Positions 1 through 7,267 of a stretch of 16,280 nucleotides of DNA are shown here, in pieces. Every line of letters starts with the position of its first letter. Position 1 is the first letter of the stretch. The position numbers were made by a program, and so were the translations under genes. The notes under the pieces were generated by a model. The model saw nothing but the letters and a program-made list of their open reading frames with translations. It made no database searches and was not told the DNA's origin. The stretch is from Thermodesulfobacterium sp. (GTDB lineage Bacteria > Desulfobacterota > Thermodesulfobacteria > Thermodesulfobacteriales > Thermodesulfobacteriaceae), in the NCBI GenBank assembly GCA_021163085.1, contig JAGGXL010000149.1, forward strand, positions 1 through 16,280, given 5' to 3'.

Positions 1-43
1 GTATGTAAAAGCCGTTCTTTACTACTACAGCCTCTATAAATAA
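1..43 (+). other. possible 3' tail of a plus-strand gene cut by the window edge
   Basis: Reading from base 2 gives thirteen codons (YVKAVLYYYSLYK) before TAA at 41-43. It could be the C-terminus of a gene convergent with the TtcA-type gene. The piece is too short to identify, and an open frame of this length also occurs by chance. The minus strand of 1-78 has no ATG, so no downstream minus-strand gene start is visible here. Confidence 0.2.
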
Positions 44-50
44 CCTTTTT

Positions 51-75
51 CTACCTCTTCGCACTTACGAAGTGC
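51..75. repeat. REP-like hairpin, degenerate relative of the elements at 15189-15943
   Basis: Bases 61-75 are a perfect inverted repeat with arms GCACTT and AAGTGC around ACG. The core CACTTACGAAGTG differs by one base from the core CACTTCCGAAGTG of the REP-like palindromes beside the transposase near 15.2-15.9 kb. A CTACC, the 5' end of those elements, lies at 51-55 but is separated from the core by extra bases. The hairpin begins a few bases past the stop of the TtcA-type gene. It has no T-run after it on the minus strand, so it does not look like an intrinsic terminator. Relationship to the other copies is inferred from the shared core and the odd 3-nt centre. Confidence 0.5.
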
Positions 76-78
76 TAT

Positions 79-828
79 TTATTTGCGAATGGGTAAATAT
101 TCAAACCTGGGATTAAAAATGGCTGTTGCTATACTCCTTTTGACCTTTGGTCCGAGAGTATAAACTTTGTTTTCCAGAAACTCTTCTATTAACTTTCTTT
201 TACTCTCTCCTGCAAAAGGACAGGGATTTTTTATGACTTTCCACCCATTTTTTGCAAAGCGAGAAATCAAATTCTTTTCTACTAAAATCAAAGGTCTAAT
301 TATATATAAATTCCCTTTAAACATTTCCTGTACAGGTAATAAGGTAGAAAGTTCTCCGTGATAAAACACGTTCATAAAAAAGGTTACAATTGCGTCATCT
401 AAATGATGCCCAAAAGCAAGTTTATTGGCTCCTTTCTCCTGAGCTAGTTTGAATAAATACTTTCTTCTATGCCATGAGCAAACAAAACAAGGGGTTTTAA
501 TGTTTTTTTTATATGCCTCCATAGCCTGAATTCCGCAATCAGTTTTATTGAAATAAAAGTCTATTCCCAAAGAGTTGCAAAAGTTTTCTAGCCACTTTAC
601 CCCCTCCTTATACTCCCTTTCATCCTTAGGAAATCCCATATCTAAATGTACAGCAAGAATTTTAAAATCAATCCTCATTTTCTTGCGCCAGTCATTTAAA
701 AAATAAGCCAGGGCTAAACTGTCCTCTCCTCCAGAAAGGGCAATCACTACAAAATCTCCATTCTTAACCATTTCGTAGCGAAAAAGAGCCTTTCCAATAA
801 GCCGATTTAATTTTTTATAAAGGCTCAC
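79..828 (-). CDS. ttcA: TtcA-family tRNA 2-thiocytidine biosynthesis protein
   Basis: This is a 249-residue PP-loop ATPase of the TtcA type. Family members adenylate cytidine 32 of tRNA and insert sulfur by way of a 4Fe-4S cluster. The PP-loop is SGGEDS at residues 32-37; the usual Lys is Glu here. The three cysteines expected to hold the cluster are visible: C114 and C117 in PCFVC, and C203 in NPCPF. GHHLDDAIVTFFMN at 140-153 is the second family signature. The start is GTG; AAGGA, which overlaps the stop of the upstream dehydrogenase gene, gives a well-placed ribosome site. It is the last gene of a dnaA-glcD-ttcA run with a 9-nt gap before it. The family is clear. The tRNA position is inferred, since TtcA relatives with other thiolation targets exist. 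Confidence 0.85.
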   Translation of the reverse strand: MSLYKKLNRLIGKALFRYEMVKNGDFVVIALSGGEDSLALAYFLNDWRKKMRIDFKILAVHLDMGFPKDEREYKEGVKWLENFCNSLGIDFYFNKTDCGIQAMEAYKKNIKTPCFVCSWHRRKYLFKLAQEKGANKLAFGHHLDDAIVTFFMNVFYHGELSTLLPVQEMFKGNLYIIRPLILVEKNLISRFAKNGWKVIKNPCPFAGESKRKLIEEFLENKVYTLGPKVKRSIATAIFNPRFEYLPIRK

Positions 829-837
829 TCGTTATCC

Positions 838-2220
838 TTAATCTGGAATTTTAATGTGAGGATTTAAGATTCCATCTGGATCAAAAACTTTTTTAAGTTT
901 TTTCATTATTTCAATCTGAAAGGGACTCAGTTCTAAGTTGACAAAATTTCTTTTTGAGTAACCTATGCCATGCTCTCCAGAAATAGTTCCAGAAAGTTCT
1001 ATAACTTCTTTTAAAATCCTTTCTCTTGTTTTTAAAGCCTTATTTTCATCTGTAGGGTCAAAAAGTATATTTACATGAAAGTTACCATCTCCTGCATGTC
1101 CAAAGCAGGATATATACAAACCTTCCTCTTTTTCTATGTTTCTTATTCTAAATAAAAGCTCTTTCATAAATCTTCTTGGCACAACCACATCATCAGCAAA
1201 CCTTTTTTCTCCAAGAAGTTTCAAAGAAGGAGAAATGTTTCTTCTCAATTCCCATAAGTTTTCAATCTCTTCCTCTTCTTCTGCCTTTTTAAAAGAAATA
1301 CCCAAATCTCTGTAAAAATTTTCTACAACATTTTTTTTCTTTTCAAGAGCCTCTCCTTCTCCGTCAAGTTCTAAGTAAAGAAGAGAAGCAAAGCTTTTAT
1401 TCTCAAATGTTTCTAAAGCGCCTTTCTTTAAAAGGGCAAGCACTGTGGTTTTATCCACGAATTCTGCACACGCGGGCGTTATCTTCTTTTTAAGAAGTTC
1501 TGAGATTATTTCGAGAGGCTCCTCCTCTTTTTTATGTACAGAAACAAAAAGAACTCTTTTTTGAGGCAAAGGAATTACCTTTAACACTATTTCTGTAAAA
1601 ACTCCGAGTGTTCCTTCAGAGCCTACAAAAAGAGATACCAGATTATACGGAACCACACATTTTAAGGTATGGGCTCCTGTTTTTAAAACCTTACCTCCTG
1701 GAAGAACAGCCTCTAATGCAAGCACATAATCCTTGGTAGTTCCATATTTTAGACCTCTTGGGCCTCCTGCACCTGTTGCTACGTTTCCTCCTATAGTTGA
1801 AAATGCATAGCTTGCAGGATCAGGAGGATAAAAATAACCGTATTTCTTTAAGAAACTTTTAAGCTCACCATTTAAAACCCCTGGCTCAACCCTCACAATT
1901 CTTTCTTCTTCATTAAACTCAAGAATTCTATTCATTTTGGAAAAACAAATTATAATCCCTCCTCTGTGAGCAAGCGGGCTTCCTGTAGTTGCAGTCCCTG
2001 CTCCCCTTGAAATAACAGGAACTTTATACTCCTGGGCAAGCTTCAAAATCTCAACAACTTCTTCTTTTCTCTCAGGAAGTGCAACAGCAGAAGGAATTCT
2101 TACTAATAAAGAAGAATCATAAGAATAACTTAAAAGGTCTTCTTCCTTAGTTAAAAGATTTTTTTTTCCTAAGATACTTTTTAGCTTTTTTAAAAATTTA
2201 GATGGAAGTTTTTGATTCAT
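838..2220 (-). CDS. glcD: FAD-linked oxidase, GlcD-type (glycolate / D-lactate dehydrogenase-like)
   Basis: This 460-residue flavoprotein has the two-domain layout of GlcD and D-lactate dehydrogenases. The N-terminal PCMH-type FAD domain shows SRGAGTATTGS near residues 71-81 and STIGGNVATGAGGPRGLKYG at 141-160. The C-terminal FAD-oxidase domain has FGHAGDGNFHVN and, near the end, SGEHGIGYSKR. Such enzymes oxidise a 2-hydroxy acid to the 2-oxo acid and pass electrons on, usually through an Fe-S partner (GlcF-like). No such partner gene lies beside it here, so the substrate and acceptor cannot be read from context. The ATG lies inside the 3' end of dnaA in another frame (23-bp overlap), with GGAG eight bases upstream, so translation is probably coupled. 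Family confident; glycolate versus lactate or hydroxyglutarate unresolved. Confidence 0.85.
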   Translation of the reverse strand: MNQKLPSKFLKKLKSILGKKNLLTKEEDLLSYSYDSSLLVRIPSAVALPERKEEVVEILKLAQEYKVPVISRGAGTATTGSPLAHRGGIIICFSKMNRILEFNEEERIVRVEPGVLNGELKSFLKKYGYFYPPDPASYAFSTIGGNVATGAGGPRGLKYGTTKDYVLALEAVLPGGKVLKTGAHTLKCVVPYNLVSLFVGSEGTLGVFTEIVLKVIPLPQKRVLFVSVHKKEEEPLEIISELLKKKITPACAEFVDKTTVLALLKKGALETFENKSFASLLYLELDGEGEALEKKKNVVENFYRDLGISFKKAEEEEEIENLWELRRNISPSLKLLGEKRFADDVVVPRRFMKELLFRIRNIEKEEGLYISCFGHAGDGNFHVNILFDPTDENKALKTRERILKEVIELSGTISGEHGIGYSKRNFVNLELSPFQIEIMKKLKKVFDPDGILNPHIKIPD

Positions 2221-3550
2221 TTATCTCCATATATTCTACTCCAGAAGATTGATCAGACAACTCTTTTGAAATCTCATTTTGGAGATAATCTACTTTTATT
2301 TTTAAACTAAGATCTTTTCTAAGCATATTTTCCAGAGATTTTAGGTTGTAAATAATTGTAGAATGCTCTCTTTTGAAAAGCTCGGATATTTCTTTTAGGG
2401 ACTTATTTAAGAAATACCTGAGAAAATATATAACTATTTTTCTTGAAAGAGAGAACGTCTTTTTTCTTGAAGAGGAAAAGAGATCTTCTCTCGATATTCC
2501 AAAAAACTTGCATGTTGTATCAATTATCATTTCTACTTGGTTGGAATCCTCTCTAATGCCGATTTCATTTACCAATTCCTTTGCCAGAGAAAGATTAATT
2601 GGCTCTTTAAGAAGAGTCGAACGAGCAATCAAGCCAAACACTGCGCTTTCAAGCTGTCTTACATCTCCTCTTATCTGACAAGCAAGGTATTCCACCACTT
2701 CATAAGGAAATTCATATCCCTGTTTTTTTGCCTTATATCTTATAATTTTTTTCCTTGTTGCGAAATCAGGAGCATTAAGTCTTATTAATAACCCGGAAGA
2801 AAGTCTTGACCTCAGACTGGTGTCCATTTTCTGAATTTCCTGAGGAAGTTTTAAAGAGGTAAATATTACAGTTTTCCCTTGATCAAGAAGATAATCCAAG
2901 AGAAAAGTAAGCTCACTTTGAGTATATTCCTTTCCAGATAAAAAGTGAATTCCCTCTAAAAGTAGAACTTCACATTCATGTCTTATTTTTTCCTTAAAAC
3001 TCTCTATCATTCCAGAGCGAAGATATTTTATCATATAGTTTAAAAAATCCTGAGCAGTTAAGTAATAAACTCTCTCAAATCCCCTTGAAGTCAAACCATT
3101 ACCTACAGCCTGTGTTAAGTGGGTTTTCCCCAATCCAAAGTTTCCATAAAGATAGACCAAATATCCCTTGGGTTTTTCTTCAGCTATCTGATAACATACA
3201 TTGTAAGCAAATTCATTACATTTCCCTACTACAAAGTCTTCAAAAGTGTATCTGGGAGAAAACTTTCTTCCTATTACAGGAACAGGATTATAAGGAATTA
3301 TCAACTGTTCAGCCTGTGGGTTCTCACTAATAAGAAATTTTATACTTCTAAGACCAAATTCTTCTAAAACCTGTTTAATTACATCTTTGTAATTATCCTC
3401 TAACCACTTTTTAGTAAATTCATTGGGAACTTCGATAATTAATTTATCTTCTACAACCTCACCCTTGAGAGAAGAAAACCAAACTTTGAAAATAGATTCA
3501 GGAAGAAGTTCCTTTATCCTTCCTTTTATTTTTTCCCAGCTTGAATTCAT
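2198..3550 (-). CDS. dnaA: DnaA-family replication initiator with altered Walker B
   Basis: At 450 residues this has the length and four-part layout of DnaA. Domain I is at about 1-70, a short linker follows, then an AAA+ core with Walker A GNFGLGKT (136-143), then an arginine-finger segment LRSRLSSG (246-253) and sensor 2 GDVRQLE (295-301). The C-terminal DNA-binding domain has REHSTI (394-399) in place of the usual RDHTTV. The Walker B position reads LLLEG (196-200) where DnaA normally has hydrophobics followed by Asp-Asp. The first Asp is Glu and the second is Gly, which may weaken ATP hydrolysis. No good Shine-Dalgarno precedes the ATG, and no convincing DnaA-box cluster is seen upstream. 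It leads a run with glcD and ttcA instead of the common dnaN partner. It may be the main initiator of this lineage or a second DnaA paralogue. Confidence 0.85.
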   Translation of the reverse strand: MNSSWEKIKGRIKELLPESIFKVWFSSLKGEVVEDKLIIEVPNEFTKKWLEDNYKDVIKQVLEEFGLRSIKFLISENPQAEQLIIPYNPVPVIGRKFSPRYTFEDFVVGKCNEFAYNVCYQIAEEKPKGYLVYLYGNFGLGKTHLTQAVGNGLTSRGFERVYYLTAQDFLNYMIKYLRSGMIESFKEKIRHECEVLLLEGIHFLSGKEYTQSELTFLLDYLLDQGKTVIFTSLKLPQEIQKMDTSLRSRLSSGLLIRLNAPDFATRKKIIRYKAKKQGYEFPYEVVEYLACQIRGDVRQLESAVFGLIARSTLLKEPINLSLAKELVNEIGIREDSNQVEMIIDTTCKFFGISREDLFSSSRKKTFSLSRKIVIYFLRYFLNKSLKEISELFKREHSTIIYNLKSLENMLRKDLSLKIKVDYLQNEISKELSDQSSGVEYMEINESKTSI

Positions 3551-3704
3551 GATATAAAAATTTAACCATTAAGAAGCTTTTATACAAATTCCACTAAAGG
3601 TAATTAAGGACGAATTTAGAAATTTGAATTTCATTTCAAAAAATTTCAAAAATTCAATAACTTACAAGTGTATATTGTTTTAAAAGCCTTGTTATTCTTA
3701 AATT
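3551..3704. promoter_or_regulatory. AT-rich gap upstream of dnaA, with A/T-tract repeats
   Basis: The gap lies between oppF and dnaA, both minus strand. Bases 3638-3654 repeat a 17-nt stretch also found upstream of argF. Read on the minus strand the area contains GAAAT/GAATT-type repeats. A weak TATAAA -10 candidate lies about 15-20 nt before the dnaA ATG on that strand, without a good -35. An imperfect inverted repeat (3657-3669 with 3688-3696) followed by T-rich sequence could end the oppF transcript, but it is weak. No gene is seen. Confidence 0.3.
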
Positions 3705-4664
3705 TTATCTCTTAAAACATGCTACATAATGAAAGTCGCTGATTTTTCTTAGCTGAGGAATTTTTTTTGAGCAAAAATTTTCTCTTTCTTCACAACGAGG
3801 ATGAAATTCACATCCAGAGGGTCTAAAAAGGGCACTTGCAACTTCACCTCTCACTTTTTTTGAAAAGAGAGGTTTTGGTGAAAAAGGATCTGGAGAAGCA
3901 TTAATAAGCATTAAAGTATATGGATGATGGTTAATTTTTAAAAAAATATCTTTTTTGCAGATTTCAACTATTCTTCCTAGATACATAACAACAATCCAGT
4001 CAGAAAGATAAGTAATTACAGGTAAAGAATGACTTATTAAAAGATAACTCAGGTGAAATTTTAGCTTAAAGTCTTTAAACAATTCAAGTATTTGACTTGC
4101 AAGGGTGGTGTCAAGTGCTGAAGTTGGCTCATCAAGAACAATAAGAGAGGGAGAAACCATCAAAGCCCTCGCAAGCGCCACCCTTTGCCTTTCCCCTCCG
4201 CTTAAAGCATGGGGATATTTATTTAGAACTTCTTTTCTCAATCCTACTAAACTTAAAACCTCTTCTGCCTTTTCCAGACCTTTTCTTTTATTCTTTTCTA
4301 TGTTTATAAAATAAGGTTCAAGAAGAGTATCCACTACTTTATACCTTGGATTTAAGGAAGAATAGGGATCTTGGAAAACAGCCTGAATTTTAGTTCTAAA
4401 TCCATTGTATTTCTTTTTTGAAAGTCTTTTTAAATTTTTTCCAAACCAGAAAACATCACCTTTATCAGGCTTTTCAAGATCTAAAATGATTTTTCCTAAG
4501 GTGGTTTTTCCGCAACCGCTTTCACCCAAAACACCCATAGTTTCTCCTTTAAAAACAGCAAGGCTAACATCCATCAATGCATAAAAAGATTGCTTTTTAA
4601 ATCCCCATCTTTTTATTTCGTAACTTTTCCAGATGTTTTTTACTTCTACCACAGGATCAACCAT
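3705..4664 (-). CDS. oppF: oligopeptide/dipeptide ABC transporter ATP-binding protein, OppF/DppF type
   Basis: This 319-residue nucleotide-binding subunit powers peptide uptake through an inner-membrane permease pair. Visible motifs are Walker A GESGCGKT (47-54), the Q-loop in VFQDPYSSLNP, signature LSGGERQR, Walker B VLDEPTSALD and the switch His in LLISHS. The C-terminal extension, with HHPYTLMLINASP and then a Cys-rich CEFHPRC...C...C region, is the oligopeptide-transporter tail typical of OppD/OppF. The ATG overlaps the oppD stop region by 8 bp, so the two are translated together as a heterodimer pair. No permease (OppB/OppC) or substrate-binding protein lies in the window. The substrate is therefore unknown; nickel and sugar transporters of the same family cannot be excluded. 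Confidence 0.88.
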   Translation of the reverse strand: MVDPVVEVKNIWKSYEIKRWGFKKQSFYALMDVSLAVFKGETMGVLGESGCGKTTLGKIILDLEKPDKGDVFWFGKNLKRLSKKKYNGFRTKIQAVFQDPYSSLNPRYKVVDTLLEPYFINIEKNKRKGLEKAEEVLSLVGLRKEVLNKYPHALSGGERQRVALARALMVSPSLIVLDEPTSALDTTLASQILELFKDFKLKFHLSYLLISHSLPVITYLSDWIVVMYLGRIVEICKKDIFLKINHHPYTLMLINASPDPFSPKPLFSKKVRGEVASALFRPSGCEFHPRCEERENFCSKKIPQLRKISDFHYVACFKR

Positions 4665-5601
4665 ATCTAAAACACCTTACAAAATGCCTATTCTTAACAG
4701 ATATAAGTTCAGGATGACTCTTTTTACCATCTTTACAGGGATTTTCACACCTTTCAAAATACCTGCAGCCTTCTGGCTTTTCATAAATGTTAACCACTCC
4801 GCCCTTTAAAATTTTTTTAATCTTACCCTCTCTGGGATATGAGTTGATGAGGTTTATGGTATAGGGATGCAGAGGATTATTAAAAAGTTCTTCGGTATGA
4901 GCCATTTCCACAACTTCTCCTGCATAAAATACACAAATTTTACTTGCAATCCATCTTATAATTCCAAGATCATGACTTATAAACACTATGGTTAATCCTT
5001 TTTTCTGGTTGAGTTCGCTTAAAAGCTCAAGAATTTGAATTTGAAGGGTGACATCAAGGGCAGTTGTTGGCTCATCTGCTACTAAAAGCTCTGGCTCTCC
5101 TGCAAGAGCCATGGCAATCATAGCCCTCTGCCTTAAACCACCTGAAAGCTGATGAGGATAGTTCTTAGCTCTAATTTCAGGATCAGGAATACCAACTTCT
5201 TTTAAAAGGCGATAAATTCTTTCTTTTCTTTCGTTTTTGTTCAGATTAAAGTGGTATTTCAAAACTTCCTCTATCTGTTCTCCGATGGTTAAAACAGGAT
5301 TAAGTGAACTTAGAGGATCCTGTAAAATGATGGCAACCTTTTTCCCTCTTAATTTTAAAATCTCTTCTTCAGAAAGTTTGTAGAGAGAACCCCCATCTAT
5401 GATAACATCTCCAGAATAATGAGCTATTCCAGGAGGGAAAAGTCTTAAAAGGGAGAAACCGGTTAATGATTTACCACATCCACTTTCACCAAGTATTCCA
5501 AGAATTTCTTTTTTTTCTAAGGAGAAGCTAACCTTGTCAACTAAGGTGACATTCTTCCTTTTTAATCCCAGAACTAAGTCTTTAACTTCTAAAAAAGGCA
5601 T
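4657..5601 (-). CDS. oppD: oligopeptide/dipeptide ABC transporter ATP-binding protein, OppD/DppD type
   Basis: This 314-residue ABC ATPase is the partner of the OppF-type protein just downstream. It shows Walker A GESGCGKS (38-45), Q-loop ILQDPLSSLNP (92-102), signature LSGGLRQR (152-159), Walker B LLVADEPTTALD (172-183), switch His in FISHD, and the OppD-type C-terminus with PLHPYTINLINSYP and four clustered cysteines. SGG-L-RQR in place of SGG-M-RQR is a common OppD variant. The ATG follows a 46-nt gap from the SlyD-type gene. No Shine-Dalgarno sits at normal distance; the nearest GAGG lies in the loop of a hairpin at 5617-5634. The permease subunits it must work with are elsewhere in the genome or absent. 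Confidence 0.88.
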   Translation of the reverse strand: MPFLEVKDLVLGLKRKNVTLVDKVSFSLEKKEILGILGESGCGKSLTGFSLLRLFPPGIAHYSGDVIIDGGSLYKLSEEEILKLRGKKVAIILQDPLSSLNPVLTIGEQIEEVLKYHFNLNKNERKERIYRLLKEVGIPDPEIRAKNYPHQLSGGLRQRAMIAMALAGEPELLVADEPTTALDVTLQIQILELLSELNQKKGLTIVFISHDLGIIRWIASKICVFYAGEVVEMAHTEELFNNPLHPYTINLINSYPREGKIKKILKGGVVNIYEKPEGCRYFERCENPCKDGKKSHPELISVKNRHFVRCFRYG

Positions 5602-5616
5602 ACAAATTGATTTTTG

Positions 5617-5634
5617 GCCAAAGTCCTCTTTGGC
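5617..5634 (-). promoter_or_regulatory. hairpin in the oppD leader
   Basis: On the minus strand GCCAAAG, then AGGA, then CTTTGGC form a perfect 7-bp stem with a 4-nt loop. It lies between the SlyD-type gene and oppD, ending 15 nt before the oppD ATG. A-rich sequence, not a T-run, follows on that strand, so it is not a standard terminator. The only GAGG-like ribosome site of the leader is in the loop. It may affect oppD translation or protect an mRNA end; both are inference. Confidence 0.4.
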
Positions 5635-5647
5635 TTAGAGATTAACT

Positions 5648-6136
5648 TCAACCCCTTTCACAACTGCAGGCTCTAAACTCAGCAGAAAGAATTTCAAAAG
5701 ATGTTGCAGGTCTTGTCTCTAAAATTTTAATTTTCATAATTACGGTTTTACCTGCAGCAGGATGATTGAAATCTGCCTTGATTTTGTCTCCATCAATTTC
5801 CAGAACCTTGAAAGAGATCCTTGAACCGTATTTGTTTATCTCCTCATACCATTCTCCAACTTTTATTTTTTCAGGATATTTGAGTTCTTGTATGTCAATT
5901 TTTTTTATTAAGTAAGAAAGATGTGGACCATAAGCAGATTCAGGAGGTATAACTACTTCTATCTCTTCCCCTTCTTTTTTCCCAGTTATTGCATCTTCTA
6001 TAATTTTAGGAACTGGCTCTCTTCCAAGAATAAAACCTGCCTCTGTAGGCTCAGAAAACCAGGAAGGGGCTTTCTCATCTTTTAACTCCAGATGGTACCT
6101 CATCTTTACAAAAAAATCTTTTTTAATGTTTTCCAT
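5648..6136 (-). CDS. slyD: FKBP-type peptidyl-prolyl isomerase, SlyD type
   Basis: This is a cytoplasmic prolyl cis-trans isomerase and chaperone of the SlyD class. The FKBP fold is split by the flap (IF) insertion, starting near PPESAYGPHLSYL and returning at ADFNHPAAGKTVIMKI, the DFNHPLAGKTL signature of SlyD. A possible upstream ATG at 6149-6151 would add five residues. The ATG at 6134-6136 is preferred because GGGGGA, which lies inside that extension, then sits seven bases upstream as ribosome site. This gives 162 residues. E. coli SlyD has a long His/Cys metal-binding tail; here it is reduced to CSC near the C-terminus. It lies between argF and oppD in the same direction, and a co-transcription link is likely but unproven. 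Confidence 0.85.
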   Translation of the reverse strand: MENIKKDFFVKMRYHLELKDEKAPSWFSEPTEAGFILGREPVPKIIEDAITGKKEGEEIEVVIPPESAYGPHLSYLIKKIDIQELKYPEKIKVGEWYEEINKYGSRISFKVLEIDGDKIKADFNHPAAGKTVIMKIKILETRPATSFEILSAEFRACSCERG

Positions 6137-6183
6137 AATAAAATCCCCCATTTTAAATTTAGTTTTTTATCAAATTTATTAAT

Positions 6184-7098
6184 TTAATTACTTCTTTCTA
6201 ATAAAAATTCAACGAGTGCCATGTGAAGCCACATTTTATTTTCTGCCTGTTCCCATACCACAGACTGAGAACCTTCAAGAACCTCCTCTGTAATTTCTTC
6301 TCCCCTGTGAGCAGGAAGACAATGAAGAACTATTGCAGAGGGAGGAGCCATTTGCAAAAGTTTACTGTTTACCTGAAAATTTTTAAAAGCAAGACTTCTT
6401 TTTTGGGTTTCCTCCTCCTGCCCCATGCTTACCCATACATCAGTGTTTATAACTTCTGTGTCTTTTATTATTTCTTCAGGATTATGGACTATCTCAATCT
6501 GAGCCGCATACTTCTTTTTAGCTGTCTCAACCAAATCCTTTTCAGGTTCAAATCCTTCAGGACAGGCTAAGGTGAGTTTAAAACCGAGCAGAGAAGCTGC
6601 CTCAATCCAGGACTGAGCCACATTGTTTCCATCTCCTATCCAGACAATTTTGTCCTTGTAAAGGTCTTTACCTTTTTCTATTACTGTCATTATATCTGAT
6701 AAAACCTGACAGGGATGAAATCTATCTGAAAGTCCGTTTATCACTGGAATAGAAGAATATTTTGCAAACTCCTCTATGGTTTCCTGTTTGTAAGTTCTTA
6801 GAACCAGCATATCAACATATTTTGAAAGCACCCGTGCCGTGTCCTTTATAGGCTCTCCTCTGCTTAATTGTAAATCCCTTGAAGACAAAAAAATGCTATC
6901 TCCTCCCCATTTTATAATAGCAGACTCAAAGGAAACTCTTGTCCTGGTAGAAGGTTTCTCAAAAATTAATCCCAGAATTTTCCCCTCAAACTTTCTCTCC
7001 CAGTTCCTGCTTCCTTTTAATTCCAGAGCTCTCTCAATGAGCTTTAATGCTTCTTCTTTTTTTAAATCCCATATTTTTGTAAAGTGTTTTGTTGCCAT
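6184..7098 (-). CDS. argF: ornithine carbamoyltransferase
   Basis: This enzyme transfers the carbamoyl group from carbamoyl phosphate to ornithine, giving citrulline in arginine synthesis. At 304 residues the length is normal. The carbamoyl-phosphate site STRTR is at residues 50-54, HPCQ at 128-131, the ornithine-binding loop SMG at 224-226, and the Cys-containing HCLPAHRG at 259-266. These separate it from aspartate carbamoyltransferase. AGGGAG stands about seven bases before the ATG. It is the first gene of a minus-strand run with slyD, oppD and oppF, and is divergent from the flagellar operon. The next arginine gene in the window, argH, is 9 kb away on the other strand, so the arginine genes are scattered. 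Confidence 0.95.
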   Translation of the reverse strand: MATKHFTKIWDLKKEEALKLIERALELKGSRNWERKFEGKILGLIFEKPSTRTRVSFESAIIKWGGDSIFLSSRDLQLSRGEPIKDTARVLSKYVDMLVLRTYKQETIEEFAKYSSIPVINGLSDRFHPCQVLSDIMTVIEKGKDLYKDKIVWIGDGNNVAQSWIEAASLLGFKLTLACPEGFEPEKDLVETAKKKYAAQIEIVHNPEEIIKDTEVINTDVWVSMGQEEETQKRSLAFKNFQVNSKLLQMAPPSAIVLHCLPAHRGEEITEEVLEGSQSVVWEQAENKMWLHMALVEFLLERSN

Positions 7099-7199
7099 TT
7101 TTTTCTCCCTTTATTAAAATTATTTTCTGATAAGAAATTTAAAATTCTAATTTTTAACCAATTTTTCAATTTTGCAAACCTAAAAAATTTCAAAAATTT

Positions 7200-7215
7200 T
7201 TAAATAATTATTTAA
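7200..7215. promoter_or_regulatory. 16-bp AT-only palindrome, possible operator
   Basis: TTAAATAATTATTTAA is a perfect palindrome about 100 bp upstream of argF. It overlaps the first bases of the flagellar -35. Its centre AAATAATTATTT resembles the core of ArgR boxes (TGAATAATTATTCA type) but lacks the flanking G and C. In such AT-rich DNA a chance palindrome is quite possible. Confidence 0.25.
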
Positions 7216-7238
7216 GATTTTTAGAAAATATCCGATAA
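7213..7238 (+). promoter_or_regulatory. sigma-28 (FliA) flagellar promoter
   Basis: TAAGATTT (7213-7220), a 10-nt spacer and TCCGATAA (7231-7238) closely match the FliA consensus TAAAGTTT-N11-GCCGATAA. The CGATAA core is intact. It faces flaG, whose ATG is 29 nt past the -10, giving a leader of roughly 20-25 nt. FlaG, FliD and FliS are late flagellar genes in many bacteria and commonly FliA-dependent. Confidence 0.75.
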
Positions 7239-7267
7239 TGTATATTTGAAAAAAAAGGTTTGAAAAA

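Noticed and set aside
3551..3704. Replication origin next to dnaA
   Set aside because: The gap is AT-rich, but I found no cluster of TTATNCACA-type boxes; single loose matches are expected by chance.
5617..5634. Hairpin between slyD and oppD as a terminator
   Set aside because: No T-run follows the stem on either strand, and genes on both sides run in the same direction; kept only as a leader hairpin.
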